Origin: Candidatus Poribacteria bacterium
Lineage (GTDB): Bacteria; Poribacteria; WGA-4E; WGA-3G
Assembly: GCA_012270865.1 (NCBI GenBank)
Contig: JAAXHL010000006.1
Coordinates: 1-61,941 of the forward strand
Direction of reading: 5' to 3'
Length of the DNA stretch: 61,941 nucleotides
Position 1 is the stretch's first letter. Each line of letters starts with the position of its first letter. The notes beneath the pieces are model-generated. The model saw only the letters and a program-made list of their open reading frames with translations. It searched no databases and was not told the DNA's origin. Shown one piece after another: positions 8,896-18,887 of the stretch. The position numbers were made by a program, and so were the translations under genes.

Positions 8896-10749
8896 GTGGA
8901 AACCTTGAAAGATACCCTTAAACAGAAAGCAACGAATTTACGAATTCACTCTATTACCGCCACATCGGAGGCGGGTTCTGGGCATCCGACGACGTGTCTT
9001 TCAGCTGCGGATATCGTCTCCGCGCTCTTTTTTCACGCCATGCGTTATGACACGAACGATGCACAAAATCCTAACAACGATAGATTCATCTTATCCAAAG
9101 GGCACGCCGCTCCGCTACTCTACGCCGCTTATGCAGAAGCAGGTATCATCCCCACTGAGGAACTGTGCACCTTACGTCAAATCGACAGTATCCTTGAAGG
9201 GCATCCGACACCTCGCTTTGCGTGGACAGAGGTGGCGACAGGTTCGCTTGGGCAAGGTTTATCACTCGGACTCGGTATGGCACTCAACGGAAAATTTTTA
9301 GACAAATCCGACTACCGCGTCTATGTCCTGCTCGGTGATGGCGAGACTGCCGAAGGTGGTGTCTGGGAAGCTGCCGCTTTGGCATCACACTATCAACTCA
9401 ACAATCTGATCGGAATCGTGGATGTCAACGCACTCGGACAGAGTCAACGCACGATGTACGCGTTTGATATTGATACCTATTGCCAACGTTTTGAGGCGTT
9501 CGGATGGCAGACCATCGGCATTGATGGACACAATTTTGATGAGATTCTGCCAGCACTTGAGCAAGCGAAAGCCTCAACCGACAAACCTACCATGATAGTC
9601 GCTAAGACGTTTAAAGGGAAAGGGGTCTCGTTCCTCGAAAACGCGGACAACTGGCACGGGAAGGCAGTCGAGAAGGGTGAAGACCTCGACAAAGCATTAG
9701 CTGAACTCGGTCCCTTACATTTAGAGCCTATTCAGATTGAACCACCTACCGCTGTAGATGGTAGCGGCGAGGTCACCTCACCTCTACAAACCGAACCTGA
9801 GCCACCCGACTATCCGCCCGACGAAGATGTCGCGACACGCGGCGGATACGGAACCGGACTCGCTAAACTCGGAACTGCGAACCCAAACGTCGTCGCTTTA
9901 GATGGAGATACCAAGAACTCCACTTATGCCGAACAGTTTATGAATCTCCATCCAGACCGGTATTTTGAGATGTTTATCGCAGAACAGAACTTAGTCGGTG
10001 CAGGAATCGGTTTAGCAAAGCGCGGCAAGATTCCCTTTGTTTCAACCTTTGCCGCATTTTTATCGCGGGCTTACGATCAGATTCGCATGTCCGCAATCTC
10101 GCAAGCGAATATCAAATATGCCGGTTCACATTGCGGGGTCTCTATCGGAGAAGACGGACCCTCACAAATGGGGTTAGAAGATATAGCCATGTTCCGAGCG
10201 ATTCCGGGAGCAGTGGTACTTTATCCGAGCGACGCAGTCAGTGCGGAACGGCTTGTCGCAGAAGCTGCCGCATACGATGGCATCGTCTACCTCCGAACTT
10301 CACGTCCAAAAACGCCTATTCTCTATGATGCTGATGAAGAGTTCCCTATCGGTGGGTGTAAGGTTATTCGGCAGAGCAGCGAAGATGCTGTAACTGTTGT
10401 TGCTGGCGGTGTTACCCTTCACGAGGTACTCAAAGCACACCAGATGCTCGCTGCAGAAGGGGTCGCTGTCCGTGTCGTTGACCTATATTCTGTTAAACCG
10501 GTTGACGCTGAAACACTCAAAGCAGCCGCAGCAGACACGAACAAGACACTCATCACCGTTGAAGACCATTATCCGGAAGGTGGTTTAGGGGACGCTGTCT
10601 TGGATGCTGTCGCAACCGAAGATGTTTGCGTCCACAAACTCGCCGTTACTGGAATACCGCGCTCTGGGAAACCGGAAGAACTTGTGGAACATCACGGCAT
10701 CAGTGCGAATGCTATTGTGCAAAAGGTAAAGGACGTTATTGCCGTATAG
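8896..10749 (+). CDS. tkt: Transketolase
   Basis: A 617-residue single-chain enzyme beginning with GTG. It uses thiamine diphosphate and transfers two-carbon ketol units in the pentose phosphate pathway. N-terminal PP domain: H30 (GSGHP), H70 (SKGHA), GSLGQG, and ThDP motif GDGE (147-150) through VDVN. The Pyr domain has the catalytic Glu in FIAEQN and IGEDGPSQMG. The C-terminal domain ends near EEL...VKDVIAV. Length fits the shorter animal/archaeal-like class (about 620 residues) rather than the 660-residue E. coli type. Monocistronic between repeats. Confidence 0.95.
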   Translation: METLKDTLKQKATNLRIHSITATSEAGSGHPTTCLSAADIVSALFFHAMRYDTNDAQNPNNDRFILSKGHAAPLLYAAYAEAGIIPTEELCTLRQIDSILEGHPTPRFAWTEVATGSLGQGLSLGLGMALNGKFLDKSDYRVYVLLGDGETAEGGVWEAAALASHYQLNNLIGIVDVNALGQSQRTMYAFDIDTYCQRFEAFGWQTIGIDGHNFDEILPALEQAKASTDKPTMIVAKTFKGKGVSFLENADNWHGKAVEKGEDLDKALAELGPLHLEPIQIEPPTAVDGSGEVTSPLQTEPEPPDYPPDEDVATRGGYGTGLAKLGTANPNVVALDGDTKNSTYAEQFMNLHPDRYFEMFIAEQNLVGAGIGLAKRGKIPFVSTFAAFLSRAYDQIRMSAISQANIKYAGSHCGVSIGEDGPSQMGLEDIAMFRAIPGAVVLYPSDAVSAERLVAEAAAYDGIVYLRTSRPKTPILYDADEEFPIGGCKVIRQSSEDAVTVVAGGVTLHEVLKAHQMLAAEGVAVRVVDLYSVKPVDAETLKAAAADTNKTLITVEDHYPEGGLGDAVLDAVATEDVCVHKLAVTGIPRSGKPEELVEHHGISANAIVQKVKDVIAV

Positions 10750-10834
10750 CAGTCTCGGAGCCGAATTGTAAGTGAGTTTGAAACCTCGCCTATTCTAAAT
10801 CGACTTCAAGCACACACGTTATGCCCCTTGCAGG

Positions 10835-10851
10835 CGGGGTTTGTAACCCCG
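10835..10851. repeat. Dispersed hairpin repeat, CGGGGTT type
   Basis: Perfect 7-bp arms CGGGGTT/AACCCCG around TGT. The same hairpin is at 24374-24390. Here it is followed by TCTATAGATGTCTCG, also found after the copy near 4566. Confidence 0.75.
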
Positions 10852-10909
10852 TCTTCTATAGATGTCTCGGTAATTGTAGTTTTTGCGATAAATCGACTTT
10901 AAACACGTT

Positions 10910-11284
10910 ATGAGTAAAGATCAAAAGATCGTCTTGGGAACTGTCTTGGGGGTCATTATTCTTGTAGGAATCGGGATGGTCTTTGCCTTGCGCGCCCGAA
11001 AGACAACCCCAAAAACGTATCCAGCGGATAAGGGTCCTAACTTTATTGATGTTACCAATTATCCTGCGAAGATGCAAGAAGCTTACAACCTTTTTACCAA
11101 GAAATGTAGCCGATGCCATACCGTCGCGCGCCCGATTAATTCTACTTTCGCGCCCGAAGAGTGGCGGAAGTATGTATATAAAATGATGCGGAAACCGGGA
11201 TCCGGTCTTAAGCCGAAAACCGCTGAGGAGATAATAGAGTTCCTAATTTACGACGCACAGCATAGGGAGAGAAAAACAAAATGA
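10910..11284 (+). CDS. Membrane-anchored c-type cytochrome
   Basis: A 124-residue protein with one N-terminal membrane helix (about residues 8-26) and a single haem-binding motif CSRCH, so it faces the periplasm. A likely axial Met is in YKMMRKPG. The fold resembles small one-haem cytochromes. Its stop codon overlaps the next start (ATGA), coupling it to the redoxin with an in-frame UGA. This suggests electron transfer between the two or shared extracytoplasmic redox work. Confidence 0.8.
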   Translation: MSKDQKIVLGTVLGVIILVGIGMVFALRARKTTPKTYPADKGPNFIDVTNYPAKMQEAYNLFTKKCSRCHTVARPINSTFAPEEWRKYVYKMMRKPGSGLKPKTAEEIIEFLIYDAQHRERKTK

Positions 11285-12423
11285 TGATCGCGATAGTATC
11301 AGGTCGGAAGTTACAGGTTATGTTCGGATTCTTAACGTTGGTGATGTTGTGCGCTGTCGTAGGTGTACAGGTAGGGTTCACTAAAGGGGAAGATATGAAA
11401 AAAGAGGACTTTCAGGTGTCAGTAGATGGACGACGTGTTGAATTTACCGCGGCACCTATCGCCAAAGAGGGGACATGGTTCGTGCCTTTGAAACCCTTCG
11501 CCGAGCAACTCGGATTGAAAGTGGAATATCCACAAGGAACGGAGATGGTGGTCCTGTGCGGTGGCGTAGAATCAGAACTGTGTGTACCACTCCGATTCCA
11601 AAATGGAGATGACGGTGCCATAGATATTGATGGCGTGACGTATGTGCAGCCCGCGCACATCTCGAAAACTTTTGGTTTTGAAGTTTACAAAGCCGCATCG
11701 AACCAATTAGAGGTCATCCATCCGACACACCTTGCACCTGAATTCACACTACCCGATTTAGAAGACGTTCCAAGACGTTTACGCGATTTCCGAGGGAAAA
11801 AGACGTTTCTCTATGTTTGGGGTTCGTGGTGAGGGTGCCGTGGACAACTGCCGGGCTGGCAGAAATTTTATGCCGAACACAAAGAAACATTAAACCTTGT
11901 CTCAATTGCCGTTGATGCCCAAGGCGCATCTGTCGTCCGACCGTGGCACAACGCGGCAAATGCCGATTTCGTTACGCTCGTTGATTCACAGAACATATTC
12001 GGGAACCGCTATAATCTCAAAGCGATCCCCTACGGCGTTATGATTGATGAAGCAGGACGATTGGTGAAAGCACCTTTCAGTGTTAATGTCCAAGATCAAA
12101 AAACCGTTGCGATGCTTGAGAAATGGTTATCTGATCCAGGTTACAATGCAGTGCTGCTCAACGATATTAAATCGTCGAACAAGCCAACCGTCCAGTCTAA
12201 TGCTGAAGCGGCTGCCCGTTTTCAACTCGGGCTCGTCTTACTTGAAGCCGGTAAAAAAGAGGAAGCGATGGTTGAATGGCGAAAAGCACTCGCCTTAGAC
12301 CCCAATAATTGGATCATCCATAAACAGATTTGGGCAGTCGAGAACCCAGACAAATTCTATAAAGGAGATGTTGATTACAGTTGGCAGAAGGCACAACTGG
12401 AAGCAGAGAAAAGTGAGCCGTAA
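11281..12423 (+). CDS. TlpA-like redoxin selenoprotein (predicted Sec184)
   Basis: One 380-residue reading frame with an in-frame TGA at 11830-11832. N-terminal signal anchor (about 10-32), a copper-amine-oxidase-N-like domain (about 40-145), a TlpA/AhpC-type thioredoxin domain (about 150-300) and a TPR pair (about 305-350). The UGA falls inside the active site, WGSW-U-GCR, where redoxins have Cys after SW. Fold signatures continue after it (QLPGWQKFY, AIPYGVMIDEAG). A hairpin with loop GGGCT begins 21 nt after the UGA. If UGA were a stop, both halves of the thioredoxin fold would be useless. Predicted periplasmic thiol/selenol oxidoreductase; spacing U-x-C is unusual versus CxxC. Confidence 0.75.
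11848..11862 (+). promoter_or_regulatory. SECIS-like hairpin after UGA184
   Basis: Perfect stem CTGCC/GGCAG with loop GGGCT. The loop begins 21 nt after the UGA and starts with G, matching the known geometry of bacterial SECIS elements that recruit SelB. Confidence 0.6.
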
Positions 12424-12622
12424 GCACTATGTTTTATCTGATGTCGTACACAAGCACTATATTTCAACCGAACTCTATTCCAATAACTTTGTCCTAAAAG
12501 ATGTCGGTTGTCAATTAGGATCTGCGTATTTTGCTATTTTAGATGGGATTTTTATATTTTTTTACCTTTAGATGCTTCGCGTGCTGATAGTCCAGTGCTT
12601 CGATGGCTGAAGAATTATTGTT
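12424..12622. other. Non-coding spacer
   Basis: About 200 bp, AT-rich, with a short direct repeat of AGCACTAT. I see no gene, strong promoter or terminator. Confidence 0.5.
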
Positions 12623-13309
12623 ATGCGAGAGAGTTGGCGCAATCTAATTGATCTCATTGCAAACCCGAAAGCCACGTTTACGCGACTGAAATCCAGACCG
12701 AAATGGGGTGTTGCATTCCTTGTCTTTTGCATCCTTGTGGTGTGGTTGGCATGGATGGTTTACCCTTTTACACAACGGTTCCTTAACCCAAGATATGTAA
12801 GTCGTTTCGCCGATATTCAGCTACTTGGGTCTACCAGAGCAACAGCCATGGTATTTGTTGCCGTGAGTGGGATTATTCTTGGCATGCTCTGTGCTGTTGT
12901 GTTCAGCACTATATTCATAGTCGTATCGCGGGTCTTCAAACTAAATGAGGCACTCAAATTTAAACACTTCTTCGCGGCTTGGTGGCATTCTATTTTAATT
13001 AATCCATCGGTGTTTTTTATCAATATCGCCTTCTTACCAGTTTTTAGGCGCGTTGAGGATATTGAGACAGTCGTTGATCTAAGGATTATTCCCGGCATGC
13101 ACATGTTGATGCCATTCGTTGAAAATCCGTACCTTCTACTGTTTTTGAGTTATGTGGATCTTTTGGGTATATGGAATATCTTCGTTTTAACTGTAGCCGT
13201 TGCTACGCTTGTCGAAATTAGTAGAGCGAAAGCATGTCTTACGGCAGTCATCATTTGGCTATTAAGAGTCGGAATTGATGTTGTATTCCAAGTTTCATCC
13301 GCGTCTTAG
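12623..13309 (+). CDS. Yip1-like multi-pass membrane protein
   Basis: A 228-residue protein with about five hydrophobic helices (near 30-50, 75-105, 115-140, 170-195, 200-220). The N-terminus, IANPKATFTRLKSRPKW, matches the conserved opening of bacterial Yip1-domain proteins, whose role is unknown. It lies 66 nt upstream of the large membrane/coiled-coil gene and may be co-transcribed. Ribosome site is weak. Confidence 0.75.
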   Translation: MRESWRNLIDLIANPKATFTRLKSRPKWGVAFLVFCILVVWLAWMVYPFTQRFLNPRYVSRFADIQLLGSTRATAMVFVAVSGIILGMLCAVVFSTIFIVVSRVFKLNEALKFKHFFAAWWHSILINPSVFFINIAFLPVFRRVEDIETVVDLRIIPGMHMLMPFVENPYLLLFLSYVDLLGIWNIFVLTVAVATLVEISRAKACLTAVIIWLLRVGIDVVFQVSSAS

Positions 13310-13375
13310 GAGGGTGTAGATGAAAGGAGTCGTAGGATCTTATAGATCATGGACAATGTAGGTGGAGGAAGACTG

Positions 13376-16300
13376 ATGAATACGAGAGAAGGTTACGCAG
13401 AATTACAGGCAAAGATTTTGGAAGCACGGCGCGTCTGGAAACGGAGTATCTTCTGGGCAGGGTTTGCTATTGTCCTGACAGGCTTAATCGCTCTGTTTAT
13501 GGGAGAGGCTATCGTTGATTGGTTGATGCCACTCCCAAATTTCGTCCGGATTGCACTATTACTGGTCGGGATTGGTGTCATCGGCTACCTCTTATACAGA
13601 TACCTCGTTCAACCGCTCCGAGCATCACTGACGCTCCGCGATGTCGCTCTCAATGTTGAACGCAATCACCCCGACTTGGAAGATAGACTCATCAGTGCTG
13701 TCCAGTTCGGGAATCGGGAATCGGCGGACCCTATTGAGTCTCACATGCTCCAACGCTTGATTGAAGATACCACCGAGCGCGTAAAGGGTATAGATTTTAA
13801 AGCGACAATCGATCACAGCCGCACCCGTAAACAGGTCGGCATCGCGGCTTTGGTTATTGCCGCTTGTTGTGTACTCGCCCTCATCTTTCCCACAGAAATC
13901 CATACCAGTCTCCTCCGCGTCCTCGTGCCTTGGGAGAAAACCGACCCGGTTCTAACGACCAAATTAACTGTTGAACCCGGGAATGCTCGCATCCTCCGCG
14001 GTAAAAGTCTACCGATTCACGTTACCGTCACCGGGAAATCTGCCGATAAAGTTGTTTTGACCTACGAGAATGCACAGGTTCAAAACACACCTACATCTGA
14101 GACCGAGTCAACGCAACAACAGATCAACATGTTGCAAAATCCCGACGATAAGCGTGGATTTGCTTATGAAATTTTTAACATTGAAACAGATATTGAGTAT
14201 TACATTGTCGCAAACGAGACAACTTCGGAACGCTATACTGTTGAGGTGTTTGAGATGCCGAAGGTAACGGAAATCTCTGTCGCTTACGCTTACCCTGACT
14301 ACACAGGACTCAAACCCGTCGTTCAAACAGGGACAGGCGATATCCAAGCGGTGGCAGGGACGCAGGCGGAACTCAAACTCATAACCAATAAAGCCATTCA
14401 AAGTGCAACGTTTTCACTGAGGCGTGATGGCAAGAAACGGTCTTTCACCGAAAGGTTGACTGGAACAACCGAACCCGTCACAACCGAAATGGTTATCTCC
14501 GGTGGAAACACCCTGACAACAAGCATTGATGTCGTTGAGGATGGAACCTATAGTGTGCAATTGTTGTGTATTGACGGTTTCAACAACGAGATACCTATTG
14601 AATACGCCGTAAAAGCGATTCCCGACGAAGTCCCTGAAGTTGTTATCAAAGAACCCGGACGAGATATCAAAACGACAAAGTTGGGTGAAGTGGAAGTCAT
14701 CGCTGAGGCGATGGATGACTATGGGATCGCAGAATTAAAACTCATGTACCGCGTCGGGTCTGATGCCTTACAGGAATTGGTAATGGAAGCCACGACCCCT
14801 GAACCGGCACCTGTTGATACACGCCGACGCCGCGTCGCCGACGGCAGCTACACGTTCTATCTTGAGGAGTTTGACGTTGAACCCGGAGATATTATCTCCT
14901 ACTATGCCCGCGCCGTTGATAATAACACGCGCACAGGTCCTGGCGAAGCCAGTAGCGACATCTACTTCATTGAGATCCGACCCTTTAATGAGAATTTCCG
15001 AGAGGAGGAGGCTCAGGAGGGAGAACAGCAGCAACAACAGGAATCGAATCCCGCCTTGGAGATGGTCGCTAACCAGAAACAGATTATTCGCGAAACAGCG
15101 AATCACATTAATACGAAACCGGCTTCAATGACCGACGAATATCGCAACGCGGTTAGAGCAACGGCGGATAAACAGAACGAATTAATCGATAAAACGCAGA
15201 GACTCGCTGATGAGTTTAGTTTGGCAATGCAAGGTGACTCGGCTGTCACTCCGGAAATTCTTATGAACTTAGAGGATGCCGTCGCCAGAATGCGTGAGGC
15301 AGCCGATAGTCTTAATGCTGTCCAACCTGATGTGGCTATACCCGCGGAACAGGAGGCTCTTGAACTGCTGATAAAAGTTAGCCTTGAGTTACCGAAAGTT
15401 CTGACCCAGATGCGGAACAACAATCCACAAATTGCTGAAAATCTTGAACTCGAAATGGAGGAGCTGCAAAGCGAACTTGAGAATCAACAGAACGAACTCG
15501 ATTCAGAGATGCAAGAGCAGACGCAGGAGATGTTGGATCAGGCACGTCAAATGTTGGCAGATCAACAGCAGCTGAGTCAACAGAGCCAACAGATGGGACG
15601 TGAAAACCAACCCTCTCAGAACGATATGCAACAGAACAGTCAGCAGCAGGGGCAGCTCTCCCAGCAGGCACAGCAGATGTCACAGCAGCTCGGCACGATG
15701 CAGCAGAACGCACAAGGCACACAAGGGCAACGCTTGGATCAAGCCGGTCAGGCGATGCAGCAGGCAGGCGAACAGATGCAACAAGCCTCCGAAAGCATGC
15801 AACAGCAGGAACCGCAACTCAGTGCCGCCAAAGGGCAAAAAGCAGAGGAGAGGCTTGAGGAGGCGATTGAACAGTTGGAACAGGTCGCATCCGAATTCAC
15901 CGATGCTGCACTTGAAAGAGCGACACAGCAGGCGCAGCAGCTCATTCAAGAACAGTCCGGTGTCCAAGAGGAGACGCAAGAACTTAGAAACCGTTCTCGA
16001 CAAGCCGAACTGCGTCCTGAAGATTTACAGAGAGCCTCCCAACTTGCCAATGAGCAGCGTGAACTACAACGCGACCTTCAATCTCTTGAGAACACGCTGA
16101 GAAATCTTCCAGAGCAACTCAGCGAGGAGAATCCAGAAGCAGCACAGAATGTGGCTGATGCAACAAGACGGCTAACCGAAGAACAGACCGCCGGGGATAT
16201 GTCAACCGCACAGCGCGCCCTACAATGGCGTAGTTTCCGTGCCGCTGACCTGAACCAGCAGGATGTCATAGAGACGCTGAGACAGGTACAAGGTGATCTG

Positions 16301-16876
16301 CAACAGGCGCGCGCCAATATGGCAAGCACCGAAGAAGAGCAACTCGAAGCCGCACTCCAACAACTTCAAGAATCCAGAGAGCAGATGGAGGACATCCAAC
16401 GCGAACTGCAAGCGATGGAAGGGCAAGAGCAGACGGAAGAACAACAACAGCGTCAGCAACAACTCGCTGAGCAACAACAGCAGATTCAGGAACGGATGCA
16501 GCAGGCACAACAAGCCATGCAGGATCGACAGCAAGAGCAAGAACAACAACAGCAGGGGCAGGACGGTCAACAACCCGGGCAAGCCGAAACCGAAAACCAA
16601 GAACAGGCACGCACCGGTGGTAGAGAGTCCGAACAAGAAATTAACGAACTCTGGCTCGATGTCTTGGATACCATGGATTACCGTCCCGGAAGTCGAACGA
16701 ATCCGTTCCCGAACTATGAATTCGTTATCCGGGACCTCGTGAAGTTGGAAGCCGCGCTTGAAGAACGGCTCAACACGCTTCAAGAGAAAAAACAACTCAC
16801 CCAAGTCGCAAAGGAAGATGTCCCACCTGAATACCGACGACTTGTTGATAACTACTATGAATCTTTATCGCAATAA
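13376..16876 (+). CDS. Large DUF4175-like membrane protein with Gln-rich coiled coil
   Basis: A 1166-residue protein from ATG 13376 (GGAGGA 6 nt upstream; a start at 13349 is possible). Two N-terminal membrane helices (about 20-45 and 60-80), another near 165, then beta-rich Ig-like segments (about 190-540). A long, extremely Gln/Glu-rich helical region (about 560-1090) includes runs of Q-rich heptads. It resembles DUF4175-type proteins known in several Gram-negative phyla. The architecture suggests an envelope protein with an extended coiled coil. The glutamine codons are mixed CAA/CAG, so it is not a simple DNA repeat. Confidence 0.75.
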   Translation: MNTREGYAELQAKILEARRVWKRSIFWAGFAIVLTGLIALFMGEAIVDWLMPLPNFVRIALLLVGIGVIGYLLYRYLVQPLRASLTLRDVALNVERNHPDLEDRLISAVQFGNRESADPIESHMLQRLIEDTTERVKGIDFKATIDHSRTRKQVGIAALVIAACCVLALIFPTEIHTSLLRVLVPWEKTDPVLTTKLTVEPGNARILRGKSLPIHVTVTGKSADKVVLTYENAQVQNTPTSETESTQQQINMLQNPDDKRGFAYEIFNIETDIEYYIVANETTSERYTVEVFEMPKVTEISVAYAYPDYTGLKPVVQTGTGDIQAVAGTQAELKLITNKAIQSATFSLRRDGKKRSFTERLTGTTEPVTTEMVISGGNTLTTSIDVVEDGTYSVQLLCIDGFNNEIPIEYAVKAIPDEVPEVVIKEPGRDIKTTKLGEVEVIAEAMDDYGIAELKLMYRVGSDALQELVMEATTPEPAPVDTRRRRVADGSYTFYLEEFDVEPGDIISYYARAVDNNTRTGPGEASSDIYFIEIRPFNENFREEEAQEGEQQQQQESNPALEMVANQKQIIRETANHINTKPASMTDEYRNAVRATADKQNELIDKTQRLADEFSLAMQGDSAVTPEILMNLEDAVARMREAADSLNAVQPDVAIPAEQEALELLIKVSLELPKVLTQMRNNNPQIAENLELEMEELQSELENQQNELDSEMQEQTQEMLDQARQMLADQQQLSQQSQQMGRENQPSQNDMQQNSQQQGQLSQQAQQMSQQLGTMQQNAQGTQGQRLDQAGQAMQQAGEQMQQASESMQQQEPQLSAAKGQKAEERLEEAIEQLEQVASEFTDAALERATQQAQQLIQEQSGVQEETQELRNRSRQAELRPEDLQRASQLANEQRELQRDLQSLENTLRNLPEQLSEENPEAAQNVADATRRLTEEQTAGDMSTAQRALQWRSFRAADLNQQDVIETLRQVQGDLQQARANMASTEEEQLEAALQQLQESREQMEDIQRELQAMEGQEQTEEQQQRQQQLAEQQQQIQERMQQAQQAMQDRQQEQEQQQQGQDGQQPGQAETENQEQARTGGRESEQEINELWLDVLDTMDYRPGSRTNPFPNYEFVIRDLVKLEAALEERLNTLQEKKQLTQVAKEDVPPEYRRLVDNYYESLSQ

Positions 16877-17014
16877 TCGGCTATCGGCAAAATAGCTGTC
16901 AGCAGACAGCAAATAGGTTTTGAAAATCCTAACATCTCTTTGCGGATTGCTGAAAACCGACAGCCGAAAGCCATCTGGCGGATTGCTGACGGCTGTAATG
17001 ATTGGAAATCTTTG
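16877..17014. repeat. Spacer with CTGTCAGC-type repeats
   Basis: Contains several related strings such as GCTGTCAGCAGACAGC, CCGACAGCCG and GCTGACGGCTG that can pair with one another. No coding role. Part of it was read into the longest PPK2 frame, one reason to prefer the later start. Confidence 0.5.
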
Positions 17015-17827
17015 ATGGAACTTAAACCTAAGAATATTATCACGCCCGGTGAGTTGGTCAGTTTGGACGATTACCCACCGGATTATACTGGAACTTACGA
17101 GAAAAAAAGTCAAACGAAAAAACGCCTCAAAGCACTGCGGAAGCAGCTGCTGGAACTTCAGGGGCTGCTTTACGCCGAAAGCCAACACGCGCTTCTTATC
17201 ATCTTGCAAGGTCTGGATACATGTGGCAAAGATGGCACTATCCGGCGTGTGATGGAGGGTGTCAACGTCCAAGGATGCGATGTCTTCAGCTTCAAAGTCC
17301 CCACTGCCGATGAACTCTCCCGTGATTTCTTATGGCGCGCACACAAAGCCGTTCCATCTAAGGGAAAAATCGGCATCTTTAATCGTTCGCATTATGAAGA
17401 TGTACTCGTTGTTCGCGTGCATAATCTCGTGCCGGAGCAGGCTTGGATGCAGCGCTATCGGCAGATCAACGAGTTTGAGAGGATGCTCGTTGAAAATGGA
17501 ACCGTTGTCCTAAAGTTTTACCTTCATATCTCAAAGGATGAACAGAAAGAACGTCTCGAATCTCGGATTAACGATCCGACCAAGCATTGGAAAGTCGAGG
17601 CATCCGATATTCGAGAGCGCGCCTATTGGGATGATTACATGCAGGCTTATGAAGTGATGCTCCAAAAGTGTAGCACCGACTGGGCACCGTGGCATATAAT
17701 CCCAGCGAATAAGAAGTGGTATCGGAACCTCGTGATCACAGAATGTATCGTGGAGACGCTCAAAAAACTGGACATGAAGTACCCTGAACCTAAGATTGAC
17801 GTTACCGAACTCACGATTGAGGATTGA
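17015..17827 (+). CDS. ppk2: Polyphosphate kinase 2 family protein
   Basis: A 270-residue P-loop kinase from ATG 17015; the 16940 start would translate a repeat. PPK2 enzymes transfer phosphate between polyphosphate and nucleotides. Walker A-like GLDTCGKDGTIRRV, Walker B region IGIFNRSHYEDVLV, and lid region RINDPTKHWKVEASDIRER are all intact, matching the one-domain PPK2 class of about 270-300 residues. Whether ADP or AMP is preferred cannot be read. Followed by a MITE-like element. Confidence 0.92.
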   Translation: MELKPKNIITPGELVSLDDYPPDYTGTYEKKSQTKKRLKALRKQLLELQGLLYAESQHALLIILQGLDTCGKDGTIRRVMEGVNVQGCDVFSFKVPTADELSRDFLWRAHKAVPSKGKIGIFNRSHYEDVLVVRVHNLVPEQAWMQRYRQINEFERMLVENGTVVLKFYLHISKDEQKERLESRINDPTKHWKVEASDIRERAYWDDYMQAYEVMLQKCSTDWAPWHIIPANKKWYRNLVITECIVETLKKLDMKYPEPKIDVTELTIED

Positions 17828-17842
17828 AATTTTTAATTATAT

Positions 17843-18015
17843 AGGACTTACGCATGCTGCTCTTTTGTAGCACGATGCACTTCGCATCTGGGGTTTTTGC
17901 TGCGGTGTTTCTTTGAGTACGCCGCAAAACTTCCCAGTTTGTGGCAGAAGACCGCTGTTTTCTCCGAAAATTCTCATCGAACAGAACGGGCCGAAGTCAA
18001 AATTGCGTAAGTCCT
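17843..18015. repeat. MITE-like element, copy 2
   Basis: Termini AGGACTTACGCA (17843-17854) and TGCGTAAGTCCT (18004-18015). The interior matches the copy at 30460-30579 (TTTTGTAGCAC, ACTTCCCAGTTTGTGGCA, CCGAAAATTCTCATC) but carries about 53 extra bases. It supplies the spurious first codons of the longest frame of the next gene. Confidence 0.8.
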
Positions 18016-18093
18016 GTTATAGATAAGAGGTGTTTGGATATTGACGTGCTTTCCCGTATATCTGAAGAAACACCCAGGAGTCATAAATTAAAA

Positions 18094-18873
18094 ATGCTTT
18101 CAACACAACAGTTGGCGCAATTTGAAGAAGAGGGTTATCTTCTCCTTTCCGGACTGATTCCGCAAAACACCGTCGAAAAGGCAGAGGCAGCGATGTGGCA
18201 CATGATGGGTATGGAAGCAGATAATCCCGAATCGTGGGAACATTTCAAACGTCCGCCGCTCGCCGGTTTCTACATGGAACGGATGTCAAGTGGAAATCGC
18301 ATTGAACTTTTCGGCATTACCAATCCAGATGTGTTAGCATGTTGCTCCAATGATTACCTCGATATCCTTAAACAACTTGCCTCCCGATACCCAGAAATTC
18401 CACACTGCGAAGATTCACGTCCAGATGGCATCTGGGCACTCAACCAATTCCCAGTTTCAGGTGAGTGGAAAAGTCCGTCACCGCACTTGGATGGCGACTT
18501 CCGAGATTTTCGGTTGGACCCTGGCACATTCCGAGCAACCAGCCTGACCTATCTCACCGATGCCAATTCGCACAGCGGAACGACAGTGATATGGCCCGAG
18601 GGACCCCAACGCATTCGTGAATTCCGTAAGAAAAACCCGAAATTCTCGAACCATGTCAGCGACGTACGTGCACTGTTTCCAGAGATGGATTTAGGCGAAC
18701 CGATGGAGGTTGTCGCTAAACAGGGGGATGTACTGTTTTTTCATCACCTGCTACCGCATTCTGGCACAATGAATGTCGGTGCTACACCGCGTTTCGCAAT
18801 TCGATTTATGTGTTTGTGCATCGCCTGCCGTAAATGGGAGAAAAAGGGAGAGTGGAATATTTGGATGCCGTAA
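18094..18873 (+). CDS. Phytanoyl-CoA dioxygenase (PhyH) family protein
   Basis: A 259-residue Fe(II)/2-oxoglutarate oxygenase from ATG 18094 (AGGAG upstream); the frame from 17941 begins inside a MITE. N-terminal FEEEGYLLLSGLI is the usual PhyH opening. The metal triad is visible as HLDGD (HxD) and the distal His in LLPHSG, with the 2-oxoglutarate Arg in PRFAIRF. Substrate unknown; PhyH proteins are expanded in this window (four copies). 14 nt before a secreted beta-protein gene, so probably one operon with it and the next PhyH. Confidence 0.88.
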   Translation: MLSTQQLAQFEEEGYLLLSGLIPQNTVEKAEAAMWHMMGMEADNPESWEHFKRPPLAGFYMERMSSGNRIELFGITNPDVLACCSNDYLDILKQLASRYPEIPHCEDSRPDGIWALNQFPVSGEWKSPSPHLDGDFRDFRLDPGTFRATSLTYLTDANSHSGTTVIWPEGPQRIREFRKKNPKFSNHVSDVRALFPEMDLGEPMEVVAKQGDVLFFHHLLPHSGTMNVGATPRFAIRFMCLCIACRKWEKKGEWNIWMP

Positions 18874-18887
18874 AAAGAGGAGGAAAA

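Noticed and set aside
14768..16804. Several long frames on both strands inside the large coiled-coil gene
   Set aside because: Low-complexity CAA/CAG codons give open shadows in other frames; none has a start signal or plausible protein sequence.
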